DNA of 14,726 nucleotides from assembly GCA_017652345.1 (NCBI GenBank), contig JAGCBE010000356.1:1-14726 (forward strand), written 5' to 3'. This document shows positions 1-7,623 of the stretch, one piece after another. Position 1 is the stretch's first letter. Every line of letters begins with the position of its first letter. The translations under genes and the position numbers were made by a program. Source of the DNA: Methanobrevibacter sp. GTDB taxonomy: Archaea > Methanobacteriota > Methanobacteria > Methanobacteriales > Methanobacteriaceae. The notes under the pieces are model-generated. The model saw nothing but the letters and a program-made list of their open reading frames with translations, was not told the origin of the DNA and made no database searches.

Positions 1-42
1 TATATATATATGTAGTGGTATTAGACTATACCCCTACTATTA
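1..42. repeat. Left inverted terminal repeat
   Basis: Bases 3-42 match the reverse complement of 14687-14726 without mismatch (40 bp). The left end has two extra bases of the TA run. The repeat starts with alternating TA and contains an imperfect hairpin: GTAG (12-15) and GGTAT (17-21) pair with ATACC (28-32) and CTAC (34-37), with one T/C mismatch and a six-base loop TAGACT. Terminal repeats on a linear genome beside a B-family polymerase gene fit protein-primed origins, as in phi29 and Cp-1. That these are the true molecular ends is inferred from the symmetry. Confidence 0.93.
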
Positions 43-53
43 TCACATCTCCC

Positions 54-71
54 CCAGCTTCGACTAGCTGG
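54..71. repeat. Left subterminal hairpin with TCGACT loop
   Basis: CCAGCT (54-59) and AGCTGG (66-71) form a perfect 6-bp stem around the loop TCGACT (60-65). The right end has a hairpin with the same loop and orientation relative to the end but a different stem. The hairpin inside the terminal repeat has the related loop TAGACT. The pattern suggests recognition of the loop by a replication or packaging factor. This function is inference. Confidence 0.6.
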
Positions 72-96
72 TTGATCTGTTCATTAAAATTTATTA

Positions 97-124
97 TTTA
101 CTAAACGTGCATTTAGTGTATAAT
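97..124 (+). promoter_or_regulatory. Rightward promoter for the structural operon
   Basis: TTTACT at 97-102 (-35-like) is followed after 16 bases by TATAAT at 119-124 (perfect -10), giving a predicted start near 131. It faces the scaffold, capsid and tail genes and is the only good rightward promoter found before them. An inverted repeat, ACTAAA (100-105) and TTTAGT (112-117), sits across the spacer and could be an operator. In phi29 the late promoter needs an activator and has a poor -35; here both boxes are recognisable, so dependence on an activator is uncertain. Confidence 0.65.
100..117. promoter_or_regulatory. Possible operator in the late promoter spacer
   Basis: A 6-bp inverted repeat, ACTAAA and TTTAGT separated by CGTGCA, overlaps the end of the -35 box and fills the spacer up to the -10 box. 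A protein bound here would block or remodel polymerase. No regulator is firmly identified in the window; the HNH-like 116-residue protein and the Com-like zinc ribbon are only candidates. Confidence 0.3.
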
Positions 125-129
125 GTATA

Positions 130-250
130 TAGAGATGTATTACTCTACTATGTCTGTAGAAAATCTTGTGTTACTGGTAGAACCGAAGAGGTGGTACTCA
201 AGAGGCACTTACTTACACTGCATTCTCCCAGTAGAGATTAATCCCTCTAA
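130..250 (+). ncRNA. Structured leader RNA, candidate packaging RNA
   Basis: The roughly 150-base leader before the first late gene has no credible reading frame and folds well by eye. A long helix pairs 171-182 with 223-234 (11 pairs including one G-U, one mismatch). Inside it, 186-193 pairs with 206-214 (8 pairs, bulged A211). A 5-bp hairpin (130-134 with 143-147) starts at the predicted transcript start. The motif UAGAG...CUCUA recurs at 232-249 as an alternative hairpin. phi29 relatives encode their packaging RNA at the left genome end, and this phage has a gp16-type ATPase, so a pRNA-like role is a reasonable inference. A translational leader is the alternative. Confidence 0.35.
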
Positions 251-278
251 CAAGTCATTTTAACAAAGGAGAACCAAT

Positions 279-866
279 ATGACAGAAGAAGAATTAAAAG
301 CCTTGGAAGAGGCTAAAAACAAGCAAAAAGAAGAAGAAGAACTTGGTGGGGATGAAAATGACCCAGCAAAGATTATCGCAGATTTGAAAGCAAATACTGT
401 AGATAAGAAAAAATACGAAGAATTAAAATCTAAATACAACAGTACTCTAAAAGCCCTAGCCGAGGGTAAAACTATTGAGGAAGAAAAGAAGACTTTAACT
501 TCAAAGGAACGTGCCGAAAGAATTAAAGAATTAAGAACCAATCTTTTTACAGATCAAGTTCAAGACCTCACTAATTTAGAGTATTGGAAACAAACATTAG
601 AATTAAGACAACACATTTTGGATGAAACCAAAGGTAAAAAAGACATCTTCTTTGGGAAAAGTAAAGACCCAATTAATGATGGTTTCGACCAAACAAAAGC
701 AATCAATATGGTTGTAGATGTTGTTCAACAATGTATCGACGGATGCAATGATGATAGTGCTGTATTTAGTGCGATGCTTCAATCAAGACTTGAGGATGAC
801 CCAGCTTTAGCGATTAAGTTAGCACAAAAGAAAGCAAAAGAGAAAAAGGCATCTTTAGGTAGATAA
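279..866 (+). CDS. Scaffold-like protein
   Basis: A 195-residue, highly charged, Lys/Glu-rich protein with predicted coiled coils at about 1-30 and 55-95 and a helical, basic C-terminus. It has no membrane segment or enzymatic motif. It is the first gene of the late operon and lies 23 bases before the major capsid gene, the position of the scaffold gene (gp7) in phi29. phi29 gp7 is about half this size, so the match is by position and composition rather than sequence. The start is fixed by the strong site AAAGGAG at 265-271, seven bases before ATG. This ribosome site is the target of the complementary segment at 2063-2074. Confidence 0.6.
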   Translation: MTEEELKALEEAKNKQKEEEELGGDENDPAKIIADLKANTVDKKKYEELKSKYNSTLKALAEGKTIEEEKKTLTSKERAERIKELRTNLFTDQVQDLTNLEYWKQTLELRQHILDETKGKKDIFFGKSKDPINDGFDQTKAINMVVDVVQQCIDGCNDDSAVFSAMLQSRLEDDPALAIKLAQKKAKEKKASLGR

Positions 867-889
867 AATTATGAAAGGAGCCTGGAATT

Positions 890-2059
890 ATGGCATATAG
901 TGGACAATTACGTTCAAATTTAATCTTTGCTGCTATATTCAATATGATTATTTCGCAGCAAGTAGAAGTCGATAATCTTGGTAATCATCAAAGAATTGTC
1001 GATGGAGCAAAAGTAGATGGCAGCTTGTATGGTGATACAAAGTTGTTCTACGCAACAGATGTTTTAAAGAGTTACGCTTGGAATGGCGATGCTGAAGCTG
1101 CAAACTTATTAAATGTTTACAGACCAAAAGCACCAAATCAACAAGCATTCTTTTTAGACCAATTTAGACAAATCCCCCTCAGCATAGATAATTATCTCAG
1201 CAAGCAAGCCTGGAGTGACGAGTTTACATTCTCACAATTCAATGGTGTTATGTTATCTTGGATGGGTGAAACAAAGAGAATGTATGAAGCAAGATTATAT
1301 CAATGCTTCCTTGGTACAACAGTAGCAACTACTGGTAAACAAAAAATTACAAAGACTTTAACTTCTGGTAAAGAGGGTCAAGAATTAGCCGAATTAGTGG
1401 CAAATTTAACCGATGAATTAAAGGATTACACAAGAGATTACAATAATCTTGGTTATATGAGAAGTTACTCTCCAGATCAAATCAAAATTATTTGGAATAA
1501 CATTCACGTTAACAAAATTAAGTACACAGAATTACCAGTTATCTTCCACAAAGCTGAAATCGAAGATATGTTCAAACGTAGTGAAAGTATGAATAATAGG
1601 TACTTTGGTATCGTTATCACTAATACAAATAAAGACACTTACGCAGACAATACTCCAGCTGCATCTAAACCATTAGATAAAGATGGAAATTACGCATATA
1701 CACCTGGTACTAATCACGCAAACGGATGTGTTCGTTCATTAGTCGAAAGAGATTTCACTATTGGTGGAACAGAAACACACGTTTTCCCTGGTGATGAAAT
1801 TCCTAGTGGTGCTAAATGTAATACTACAAGTGCTGCAGATACAGCAGTATTTGGTGAAATCTACATTGAAGCTGGTGTAGGTGGTATTGACCCAGTATAC
1901 GCAAAAGTCTATACTAAACTTCCACCATTAATGAGTGCATTTGAAGTTGGTACACTCTTCTACAATCCAAAAGCATTGTTAGAAACTCACTACCTCACTT
2001 GGGGTTACAACACATTAGATTACTTTGAAGACAAACCATTCATTACTATTTGTAAATAG
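890..2059 (+). CDS. Major capsid protein (phi29 gp8-like)
   Basis: A 389-residue soluble protein, between the scaffold-like gene and the tail knob gene, as gp8 is in phi29. Its length is within the range for this capsid family (phi29 gp8 is about 450). A central stretch near residues 190-225 (GYMRSYSPDQIKIIWNN and on) and the C-terminal stretch with LPPLMSAFEVGTLFYNP are typical in style of capsid proteins from small protein-primed podoviruses. An HK97 fold is expected but cannot be confirmed by reading. The start ATG is preceded by AAAGGAG at nine bases. The 76 bases after it hold unusual RNA structure. Confidence 0.8.
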   Translation: MAYSGQLRSNLIFAAIFNMIISQQVEVDNLGNHQRIVDGAKVDGSLYGDTKLFYATDVLKSYAWNGDAEAANLLNVYRPKAPNQQAFFLDQFRQIPLSIDNYLSKQAWSDEFTFSQFNGVMLSWMGETKRMYEARLYQCFLGTTVATTGKQKITKTLTSGKEGQELAELVANLTDELKDYTRDYNNLGYMRSYSPDQIKIIWNNIHVNKIKYTELPVIFHKAEIEDMFKRSESMNNRYFGIVITNTNKDTYADNTPAASKPLDKDGNYAYTPGTNHANGCVRSLVERDFTIGGTETHVFPGDEIPSGAKCNTTSAADTAVFGEIYIEAGVGGIDPVYAKVYTKLPPLMSAFEVGTLFYNPKALLETHYLTWGYNTLDYFEDKPFITICK

Positions 2060-2062
2060 TTT

Positions 2063-2074
2063 ATATTGGTTCTC
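2063..2074 (+). promoter_or_regulatory. Segment complementary to late and early ribosome sites
   Basis: ATATTGGTTCTC lies a few bases after the capsid stop codon and is the exact reverse complement of 269-280, which covers the Shine-Dalgarno region and the AT of the start codon of the scaffold-like gene. The first leftward gene shares GAGAACCAAT in its ribosome site (14576-14585, minus strand), so 10 of the 12 bases could also pair there in trans. This suggests RNA-RNA regulation from the capsid 3' region. The complementarity is seen; regulation is inferred. Confidence 0.35.
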
Positions 2075-2086
2075 AAATTAATATAA

Positions 2087-2125
2087 AACCAGTTTTAAAG
2101 GTTTCTGGGTTATCAAAAAACCTTT
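2087..2125 (+). promoter_or_regulatory. Potential H-type RNA pseudoknot before the tail knob gene
   Basis: Stem 2 is perfect: AAAGGTTT (2097-2104) pairs with AAACCTTT (2118-2125). Stem 1 pairs AACCAG (2087-2092) with CTGGGTT (2105-2111), leaving one bulged G. The stems interlock, with a four-base first loop (TTTT), no base between the stems and a six-base last loop, the geometry of a compact pseudoknot. It ends ten bases before the tail knob ATG, which has no Shine-Dalgarno sequence. It has no following U-run, so it does not look like a terminator. A translational control element is inferred. Confidence 0.4.
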
Positions 2126-2135
2126 GCCAATTATT

Positions 2136-4517
2136 ATGAAAGTCAATTTACTTTATTTAAGTTATAACAACTATTTCAATAGAATAATCAAGAAAGAGAG
2201 CAATTTAGCCGAATATAGGAAGTTTTCTTGTTCTCTTAAAGAGCAAGTATCTTTTAACCCTAATGATGGTATAGAAACCGATATTATGGTTAATTGGACA
2301 GAAGAATTTATCCCTGATTACTGTATTGTGATAGCTGAAAATGGTACTATCCTAACAAGATGGTTTATTAAGGACTTCATAAGAACAAGAGCTGGACAAT
2401 TTCACGCATTCTTAAGAAGAGATGTTGTCGCAGACCATTTAGAAAGTATTTTAGATGCAAAATGCTTTGTTGAAAAAGGCTATGTATCAAATAACAATCC
2501 TTTAATCTTTAACAAAGAAGACTTTTTTTGTAATCAAATTAAGAAGAATGAAGTATTACTTAAAGATAAGTCAAATTGTTCTTGGATAGTTATTTATTAC
2601 AATTTATCTCAAAAGGCTACTTTAAAAGGAGATGTTTCTACTACAACAGAACCATTTGTTGTTATAGGTACTTCTAAAGATGAGTTCCTAATTTATGCAG
2701 CTTATAAGACCAATGGGTATCACAGATCATATAATAAAAGATTTGGTGTTACAGTAGATAGTGCTGGTACACCATTAGAAACATTTGTTACATTCAATAA
2801 AGATGGAAGTATTAATTTAGAGGGTGTTCATCAAAGTGATAGTGGATTAGAATATAACAATAATTACATTGAAACACAAAACGCAATAAAAGAATGTATC
2901 AATAGCAATAAAACACAAATTCTTCAAAAACTTGCACTAGAGGGTGAAGAGAGTGACACTTTTGAGGACTTCTATAAGTGGAATAATGTATTAGTTAAAG
3001 CAACAGATAACAATTACTACAGAGTTAAAATTACAAAAGAAGCTGAAAGTGTTAAAAATGAAGAAACACTAGTAAGTGGAGATTTATTTGATGCTATGAG
3101 TGCTGCTTTTAAAACTGGTGGTGTATTTAAGAGTGGTTGGAGTGGAAATTTTAATAACGCATTTTATTTTATAAATTATTATGAGAGTTACAAAATTGAA
3201 ATGGTATTAGAAACTAATGCTGTTAAAACATATCATTATGATTTTAGTGGTGTTAATGTACCTAGTGATGCTCCTTATGGTATTATTGCTATGCCTTTTA
3301 AACCATTCGATGATAACTATAAAGTATATTTTGATGATGTAGCTGGTGGTTATGATGATGGACAATTAAATAGTGAAATTCCAATATTAATTGCACAAGA
3401 ATTATGTGATAAAGGAATAGGACCTGGTGAAACAATATACGATGTTCAAATTCTACCATACTGTCCTATTGTTAATCTTGCAGATAATGTAACTACACTT
3501 TCTACACAAATTAGGTTTAGTTTCGTAGTGTGGGAAAACTTTGACTATGATTTAGGCAAAGATGTTACATTTATTAGTGAAACTAGTGGAACACATCCAG
3601 TAGATTGTATATCAGTACATCCATCAAGTTGTAAATTCACATTTGACATACCTTATACATACAATGTAGATAACTATAAAGTTGTTAATCAATGCGATTT
3701 TGTTAGATTATGCTCACCAAACTGGAATGGTATATTTGAATTTAATCCAGCTAAAAATGATGGTGTTCAATCCTTTAATGTAGATTGTACGTATAAGCCA
3801 TATCAACCATATATACATATTAATCCTAATTTTAAGGGCTTATATGGAAAAGATTTTAATGATGCTAGAGGATTAATATGTGGTGGTGATTTCTCATTAG
3901 GGTTTGTATCTAGTGCTTGGGAAACTTATAAAATTCACAATAAGAATTACCAAGAAATCTTTAATAGACAAATTGAGAATATGGATGCAAATTATGACAT
4001 TGATAAGAGCCAAATTTTAAAGAGAAGTGTATCATCAATGGCAATGGGTGGTGTATCTTCTATTGGATCTGGATTGTTAGGAAATTCAGCTAGTGCATTG
4101 GGTGGAGCAACTGGTGGTGTTAATGCTGGTATTGGTGGAATTATCAACTATCAAGGTGTTACCGAAAAATACCAGGAAGCAAGAGATAACGCAATCGATA
4201 TGCACAACTTCCAATTAGACAACATTAAGGCACTTCCATCAAGTTTATCTAAAGTAGACAGTTTTAATAACAATAATAAAATATTCCCTATTGTAGAAGA
4301 ATATAGTTGTACCGATGAAGAAAAAGAAATCTTTAAAGACAAAATTAAGTATGAGGGTATGACAATTAATGCTATTGGTAAACTTGCTTCTTATATTCAA
4401 CAAAATAATGAATTAACTTTTGTAAAAGGAAAGATTATAAGATTGGAAGATTTAGCCGAAGATAGTCACTTGTTATATACTATATATGAAGAGATTGCAA
4501 AAGGAGTGTATTTATAA
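2136..4517 (+). CDS. Tail knob/distal tube protein (phi29 gp9-like)
   Basis: A 793-residue protein, the largest in the genome. The N-terminus, MKVNLLYLSYNNYFNRI, has the form seen in gp9-type tail proteins of small podoviruses. A Gly/Ala/Ser-rich hydrophobic stretch at about 631-674 (MAMGGVSSIGSGLLGNSASA and on) resembles in position-type and composition the hydrophobic loop of phi29 gp9, which plugs the tail tube and enters the host membrane. I chose ATG at 2136, since an upstream TTG at 2124 lies inside the RNA stem. Neither start has a normal ribosome site. The protein is longer than phi29 gp9 (about 600), and I see no cell-wall hydrolase motif in the extra length. The stop overlaps the next start (TAATG). 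Confidence 0.75.
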   Translation: MKVNLLYLSYNNYFNRIIKKESNLAEYRKFSCSLKEQVSFNPNDGIETDIMVNWTEEFIPDYCIVIAENGTILTRWFIKDFIRTRAGQFHAFLRRDVVADHLESILDAKCFVEKGYVSNNNPLIFNKEDFFCNQIKKNEVLLKDKSNCSWIVIYYNLSQKATLKGDVSTTTEPFVVIGTSKDEFLIYAAYKTNGYHRSYNKRFGVTVDSAGTPLETFVTFNKDGSINLEGVHQSDSGLEYNNNYIETQNAIKECINSNKTQILQKLALEGEESDTFEDFYKWNNVLVKATDNNYYRVKITKEAESVKNEETLVSGDLFDAMSAAFKTGGVFKSGWSGNFNNAFYFINYYESYKIEMVLETNAVKTYHYDFSGVNVPSDAPYGIIAMPFKPFDDNYKVYFDDVAGGYDDGQLNSEIPILIAQELCDKGIGPGETIYDVQILPYCPIVNLADNVTTLSTQIRFSFVVWENFDYDLGKDVTFISETSGTHPVDCISVHPSSCKFTFDIPYTYNVDNYKVVNQCDFVRLCSPNWNGIFEFNPAKNDGVQSFNVDCTYKPYQPYIHINPNFKGLYGKDFNDARGLICGGDFSLGFVSSAWETYKIHNKNYQEIFNRQIENMDANYDIDKSQILKRSVSSMAMGGVSSIGSGLLGNSASALGGATGGVNAGIGGIINYQGVTEKYQEARDNAIDMHNFQLDNIKALPSSLSKVDSFNNNNKIFPIVEEYSCTDEEKEIFKDKIKYEGMTINAIGKLASYIQQNNELTFVKGKIIRLEDLAEDSHLLYTIYEEIAKGVYL

Positions 4518-4660
4518 TGGAAGATAACAAATTTTGTAGATACGATAAAGAATTAGCTGATAAAGCAAATAAAGAAGCACAAGAACAAGCACAACTAATG
4601 GAAGAGCAATTATCTAAAGTTAGAAGTGTTGCAAACGATGAAGAAAAAAAGGAGGACTAG
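4517..4660 (+). CDS. Small coiled protein between knob and portal genes
   Basis: A 47-residue reading frame starts in the TAATG overlap with the tail knob stop. An AAAGGAG sequence lies upstream at about 4499-4505. The protein is charged and rich in Gln, Glu, Lys and Ala (KANKEAQEQAQLMEEQL), so a single amphipathic helix or coiled coil is likely. It has one Cys at position 7. Its last codons contain the AAGGAGG ribosome site of the portal gene, which couples the two. I recognise no family; an assembly cofactor or tail chaperone would fit the position, but that is a guess. Confidence 0.7.
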   Translation: MEDNKFCRYDKELADKANKEAQEQAQLMEEQLSKVRSVANDEEKKED

Positions 4661-4663
4661 TTT

Positions 4664-5734
4664 ATGGGAAAGCCTTGTATACCAAATATTGAAACATTGC
4701 TTTTATGTGGCATAGACCCTAAATCTGGTTTACCTATTAAAATGGCTGATGCAGATAAAAAACACGCAATGAAAGTTTTAATGCGAGTTTTGGATGAGCA
4801 AGAAGCTGTTAATCGTTATGAATGGAAAAATATCCCAGCCGACATTACAAGCCAAGAATTAGAACGTATGTTGTACTATAAAGGACAATTAATTATGTTC
4901 TATGCTAAAGATGTTGGTCAAGGACAATTCTTTATTACACCTTATTCATTAGATGGTACTATCGACTTCTATGGTAGATATACGACTGTTAAACCAGTAC
5001 CAATGGCAAGTGGTACAGATGGTGATAACGATAAACGCACAAAGGATGCAGCTTTACTAACTGGAATGTCTTTCGGTGTTGCTTATTCTCCTATTGCCAA
5101 ATCTTCAAAAGAAGATATGAATGGTAAAGCTGTTATCTTGCGTGACTACACAAATCAATTACCTCAAACATTATTACCTAGACAAGGTATGCAAGAAGCA
5201 ATTATTGATGTAGAAGCTGAATGTATCCCTTATTGCCAAACTAATATGTTGGCTTCAAGTGGTGCTAAAGCCGTTAGAGTTGCAAACGCAGATCAATCTA
5301 AAGAAATTAAAGCTGCTAGTACAGCTATTAAGAAAAATGCTCTTAATGGTGAAACACTTACACCAGTTATTGGTGAGTTAGAAATGCAAGAAATTTTTGA
5401 CAAGTCACCTACAAAGAGTGAAGAATTTATGTTGGTGATGCAAGCAATTGATAACTTGCGTAGAAGATTTTTAGGTATCACAACTGGTGGTGTATTTGAA
5501 AAGAAAGCACATACATTACAAAGTGAACAAGCAATGAATGAAACAGCTAGTGCGTTAGCATTATACGATGGTTTAAAATTAAGAAAGCAATTTTGTTTAA
5601 TTGCTAATTCTATTTGGAATATTGGCATTGATGTCGATATAGCAGAAGAATTAAAGAATAAAAACAACGAAGATGTTATACTAGATGGTGAGGATGGTGA
5701 TAACGATGGCAATAATGATACCGAAGTACAATAA
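4664..5734 (+). CDS. Portal / upper collar connector (phi29 gp10-like)
   Basis: A 356-residue protein, slightly longer than phi29 gp10 (309). The segment at about 50-83, with NRYEWKNIP followed by LERMLYYKGQLIMFYAKD, is the recognisable N-terminal signature of gp10-type connectors. A helical region near 255-300 fits the stem helices, and the C-terminus is a very acidic tail (about 333-355). It would form the dodecameric portal through which the packaging ATPase drives DNA. ATG is preceded by GGAGG at eight bases. Its 3' end overlaps the start of the lower collar gene in another frame. Confidence 0.8.
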   Translation: MGKPCIPNIETLLLCGIDPKSGLPIKMADADKKHAMKVLMRVLDEQEAVNRYEWKNIPADITSQELERMLYYKGQLIMFYAKDVGQGQFFITPYSLDGTIDFYGRYTTVKPVPMASGTDGDNDKRTKDAALLTGMSFGVAYSPIAKSSKEDMNGKAVILRDYTNQLPQTLLPRQGMQEAIIDVEAECIPYCQTNMLASSGAKAVRVANADQSKEIKAASTAIKKNALNGETLTPVIGELEMQEIFDKSPTKSEEFMLVMQAIDNLRRRFLGITTGGVFEKKAHTLQSEQAMNETASALALYDGLKLRKQFCLIANSIWNIGIDVDIAEELKNKNNEDVILDGEDGDNDGNNDTEVQ

Positions 5735-6263
5735 CCTCTTATTCAAGCAAATATTTGAAAATGATACATCATTCGTAAGTGCTGTTAATGGAAGTTTTGC
5801 TAAAGATTGCTTAACAGTAGATAATTTAAAATTGTTATATGGATTACTTTATGCTAAATATGGTAATTCTCCAGTAGCAAACGATGATATTAACCAATCT
5901 AAAGCAATTATTTATAGTGTTATTTATCGTTTTGGTCCTGCTTGGCAAAAGAAAGTTGAAATACAATCCAAGTTAAGAGGTTTAACCGATGAAGATATCT
6001 GTGCTGGTTCTAAAGCAATTTATAACAAAGCATATAATCCAAGTGATGACCCTACACAAAGTGGATTGGAAGAGATTAACACAATCAATGAGCAAAACAC
6101 TCAAAAGTTATCAAGAAGTAAAATTGAGGGATATGGCTTATTGTTATCACTATTAAGAAATGATGTTACAACAGAATTTATAGAAAAGTTTAAAGAAGCA
6201 TTTAGGCAATTTGTTGTAGCTGACAATACAATATTATATGATGATGGGGAAGAGGGAGAATAG
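5706..6263 (+). CDS. Lower collar protein (phi29 gp11-like)
   Basis: A helical soluble protein of 185 residues from this start, directly after the portal gene, the position of the lower collar gene (gp11) in phi29. It begins MAIMIPKYNNLLFKQIF, a typical style for this family, and contains FGPAWQKK near the middle. It is shorter than phi29 gp11 (about 290). The start is uncertain: in-frame ATGs lie at 5685, 5694, 5706 and 5715, all inside the portal gene and with only weak ribosome sites. 5706 is my choice. Translational coupling to the portal is likely. Confidence 0.65.
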   Translation: MAIMIPKYNNLLFKQIFENDTSFVSAVNGSFAKDCLTVDNLKLLYGLLYAKYGNSPVANDDINQSKAIIYSVIYRFGPAWQKKVEIQSKLRGLTDEDICAGSKAIYNKAYNPSDDPTQSGLEEINTINEQNTQKLSRSKIEGYGLLLSLLRNDVTTEFIEKFKEAFRQFVVADNTILYDDGEEGE

Positions 6264-6265
6264 TT

Positions 6266-6655
6266 ATGGTTGATGTTCAAAGTGTTTTATTGGCTTGGTT
6301 GCCTATTATTACAGCAGTTCTTACTTCAATTTTTACAAGTATTGGCTCAAACAAAGGAATTAAAGAAGCAAAGAGCATTTGTAGAGATGGCAATACCAAA
6401 CTTGAGAAGAAAGTAGAAAGCCAAGGCTATACTATTCTTCTTCTTAAAGAAAAGATTGAAACTTTAGAAAAACAAAATGTACAAATATTAGATGTTTGTG
6501 CAAATATTAAAAAGTCTTTAGAAGATAAGGTTACTGTTGATGCAAATATTAGTAATGATATTAAAGAGATCTGTACTAATACAATTAAAGCATTCAATGA
6601 TATTAATACAGTAAAGAAACAAAACACAGTTATTTTAAATAGTAAAAAGGAGTAG
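6266..6655 (+). CDS. Membrane-anchored coiled-coil protein
   Basis: A 129-residue protein with one hydrophobic segment at about 7-27 (LLAWLPIITAVLTSIFTSI), then a charged region with a predicted coiled coil at about 43-85. It starts two bases after the collar stop, with GGGAG upstream. It is the first of three membrane genes placed where phi29 has its lysis genes. The shape (one N-terminal anchor, then coiled coil) recalls spanins and some holin-associated proteins. Assignment to lysis is inference from position and topology. Confidence 0.5.
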   Translation: MVDVQSVLLAWLPIITAVLTSIFTSIGSNKGIKEAKSICRDGNTKLEKKVESQGYTILLLKEKIETLEKQNVQILDVCANIKKSLEDKVTVDANISNDIKEICTNTIKAFNDINTVKKQNTVILNSKKE

Positions 6656-6658
6656 ATT

Positions 6659-7066
6659 ATGGGTAAAAGTCCTAGATATGTTTCACTAAAACGAAAAACA
6701 ATCGTATATGGCTTAATTTCTACTCTAATGTGGGTTATTACTGGACTTGTCTTTATAGTTCTCTGCTTGGCTAAATTTAAGCAAAAAGATGCAAGTGGTG
6801 TACCTATCTTAAGTAATGAATTAAAAAGTGTTATTGCTTCTATTGGTGTTACAGCTTTAATTGGTCTTGCAGCTGCTATCATTATTAAAGATAAGATTAG
6901 AACAGCAATATATATGGCTTCACTTATTCTAGCAACTATTGTTTATAAGGAAGTTGGTATGTATATCGTACTTGGTATATGGTTCATTGATGAATATGTT
7001 ATCCACGCATTATACAAGAAGAATAAACGCAAACTAGAGATTAGAAAAGAGATTGATTTAGAATAG
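6659..7066 (+). CDS. Four-pass membrane protein, possible holin
   Basis: A 135-residue protein with a basic N-terminus and hydrophobic segments at about 15-38, 57-76, 82-96 and 98-118, ending in a strongly charged tail (KKNKRKLEIRKEI). It starts three bases after the preceding stop, with AAAAGGAG upstream, and is one base from the next gene. Size and topology suit a holin, but I do not recognise a named holin family. Role in lysis is inferred from location between the collar and fibre genes. Confidence 0.5.
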   Translation: MGKSPRYVSLKRKTIVYGLISTLMWVITGLVFIVLCLAKFKQKDASGVPILSNELKSVIASIGVTALIGLAAAIIIKDKIRTAIYMASLILATIVYKEVGMYIVLGIWFIDEYVIHALYKKNKRKLEIRKEIDLE

Positions 7067-7067
7067 T

Positions 7068-7622
7068 ATGGCATTCGATTTTGAGAAGAAAATTAAACCT
7101 ATATTTACATTTGTTGGTACAATTTGTGCCATTATTTTGGCTATTGTCTATTTTGTAGGTGGTTTAGTCTTAATCAATGGTTTAGAAAAAGCATTAGGTA
7201 CACAACAACTAATTATGTATGCTATCTATAATGGTGTTATGACATTCTTAATAGTATTTGCATTAGGTGTACAAGGTAATGACTTTGCTAAAGACAAGAA
7301 TGCAGATATTATCAAAGAATTAAATGATTTAAAGCCAAAGAAAGAGAAGAAGATACATTCAATGACTTTTTATTGGCTTATTGAAATTCCAAAGAAGATA
7401 GCATTCAAAACTGGTTGGGCTTGGTTTTCTACTCTAGCTGTTAGTACAATATTTATAGATGGTAATGGTGATATGTCATTATTACTTCTCGTAGCAATGA
7501 ATGCTGTAATGTCATTTGGTACTGGCTTATTATTTATGAGCAAGACTTATGACTATTATGAGAATAACCAAGTACCTCTTATGAGGCAAAAAATTGATTT
7601 AATGCAAAATAAAGGAGAATAG
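7068..7622 (+). CDS. Four-pass membrane protein, possible second lysis protein
   Basis: A 184-residue protein with hydrophobic segments at about 11-36, 47-68, 115-131 and 137-158, separated by a Lys-rich hydrophilic loop (about 72-98). Its start is in the GAATAGTATG junction with the previous gene, without a good ribosome site, so coupling is probable. No catalytic motif is visible. A pair of multi-pass proteins in tandem could be holin and antiholin, or could form a membrane pore by themselves; the sequence does not decide between these. Confidence 0.45.
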   Translation: MAFDFEKKIKPIFTFVGTICAIILAIVYFVGGLVLINGLEKALGTQQLIMYAIYNGVMTFLIVFALGVQGNDFAKDKNADIIKELNDLKPKKEKKIHSMTFYWLIEIPKKIAFKTGWAWFSTLAVSTIFIDGNGDMSLLLLVAMNAVMSFGTGLLFMSKTYDYYENNQVPLMRQKIDLMQNKGE

Positions 7623-7623
7623 T

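Noticed and set aside
2097..2125. Terminator after the capsid gene
   Set aside because: The AAAGGTTT/AAACCTTT stem is AU-rich and not followed by a T-run; the following genes are late genes that must be transcribed.
2124..2138. TTG at 2124 as start of the tail knob protein
   Set aside because: It lies within the 3' arm of the RNA stem, has no ribosome site, and the family-like N-terminus begins at ATG 2136.
5293..5712. A 139-residue open frame on the minus strand inside the portal gene
   Set aside because: It is antisense to a well-supported portal gene, Ser/Asn/Ile-rich without motif, and has no ribosome site. The same reasoning excludes 6427-6882 and 260-541 on the minus strand.
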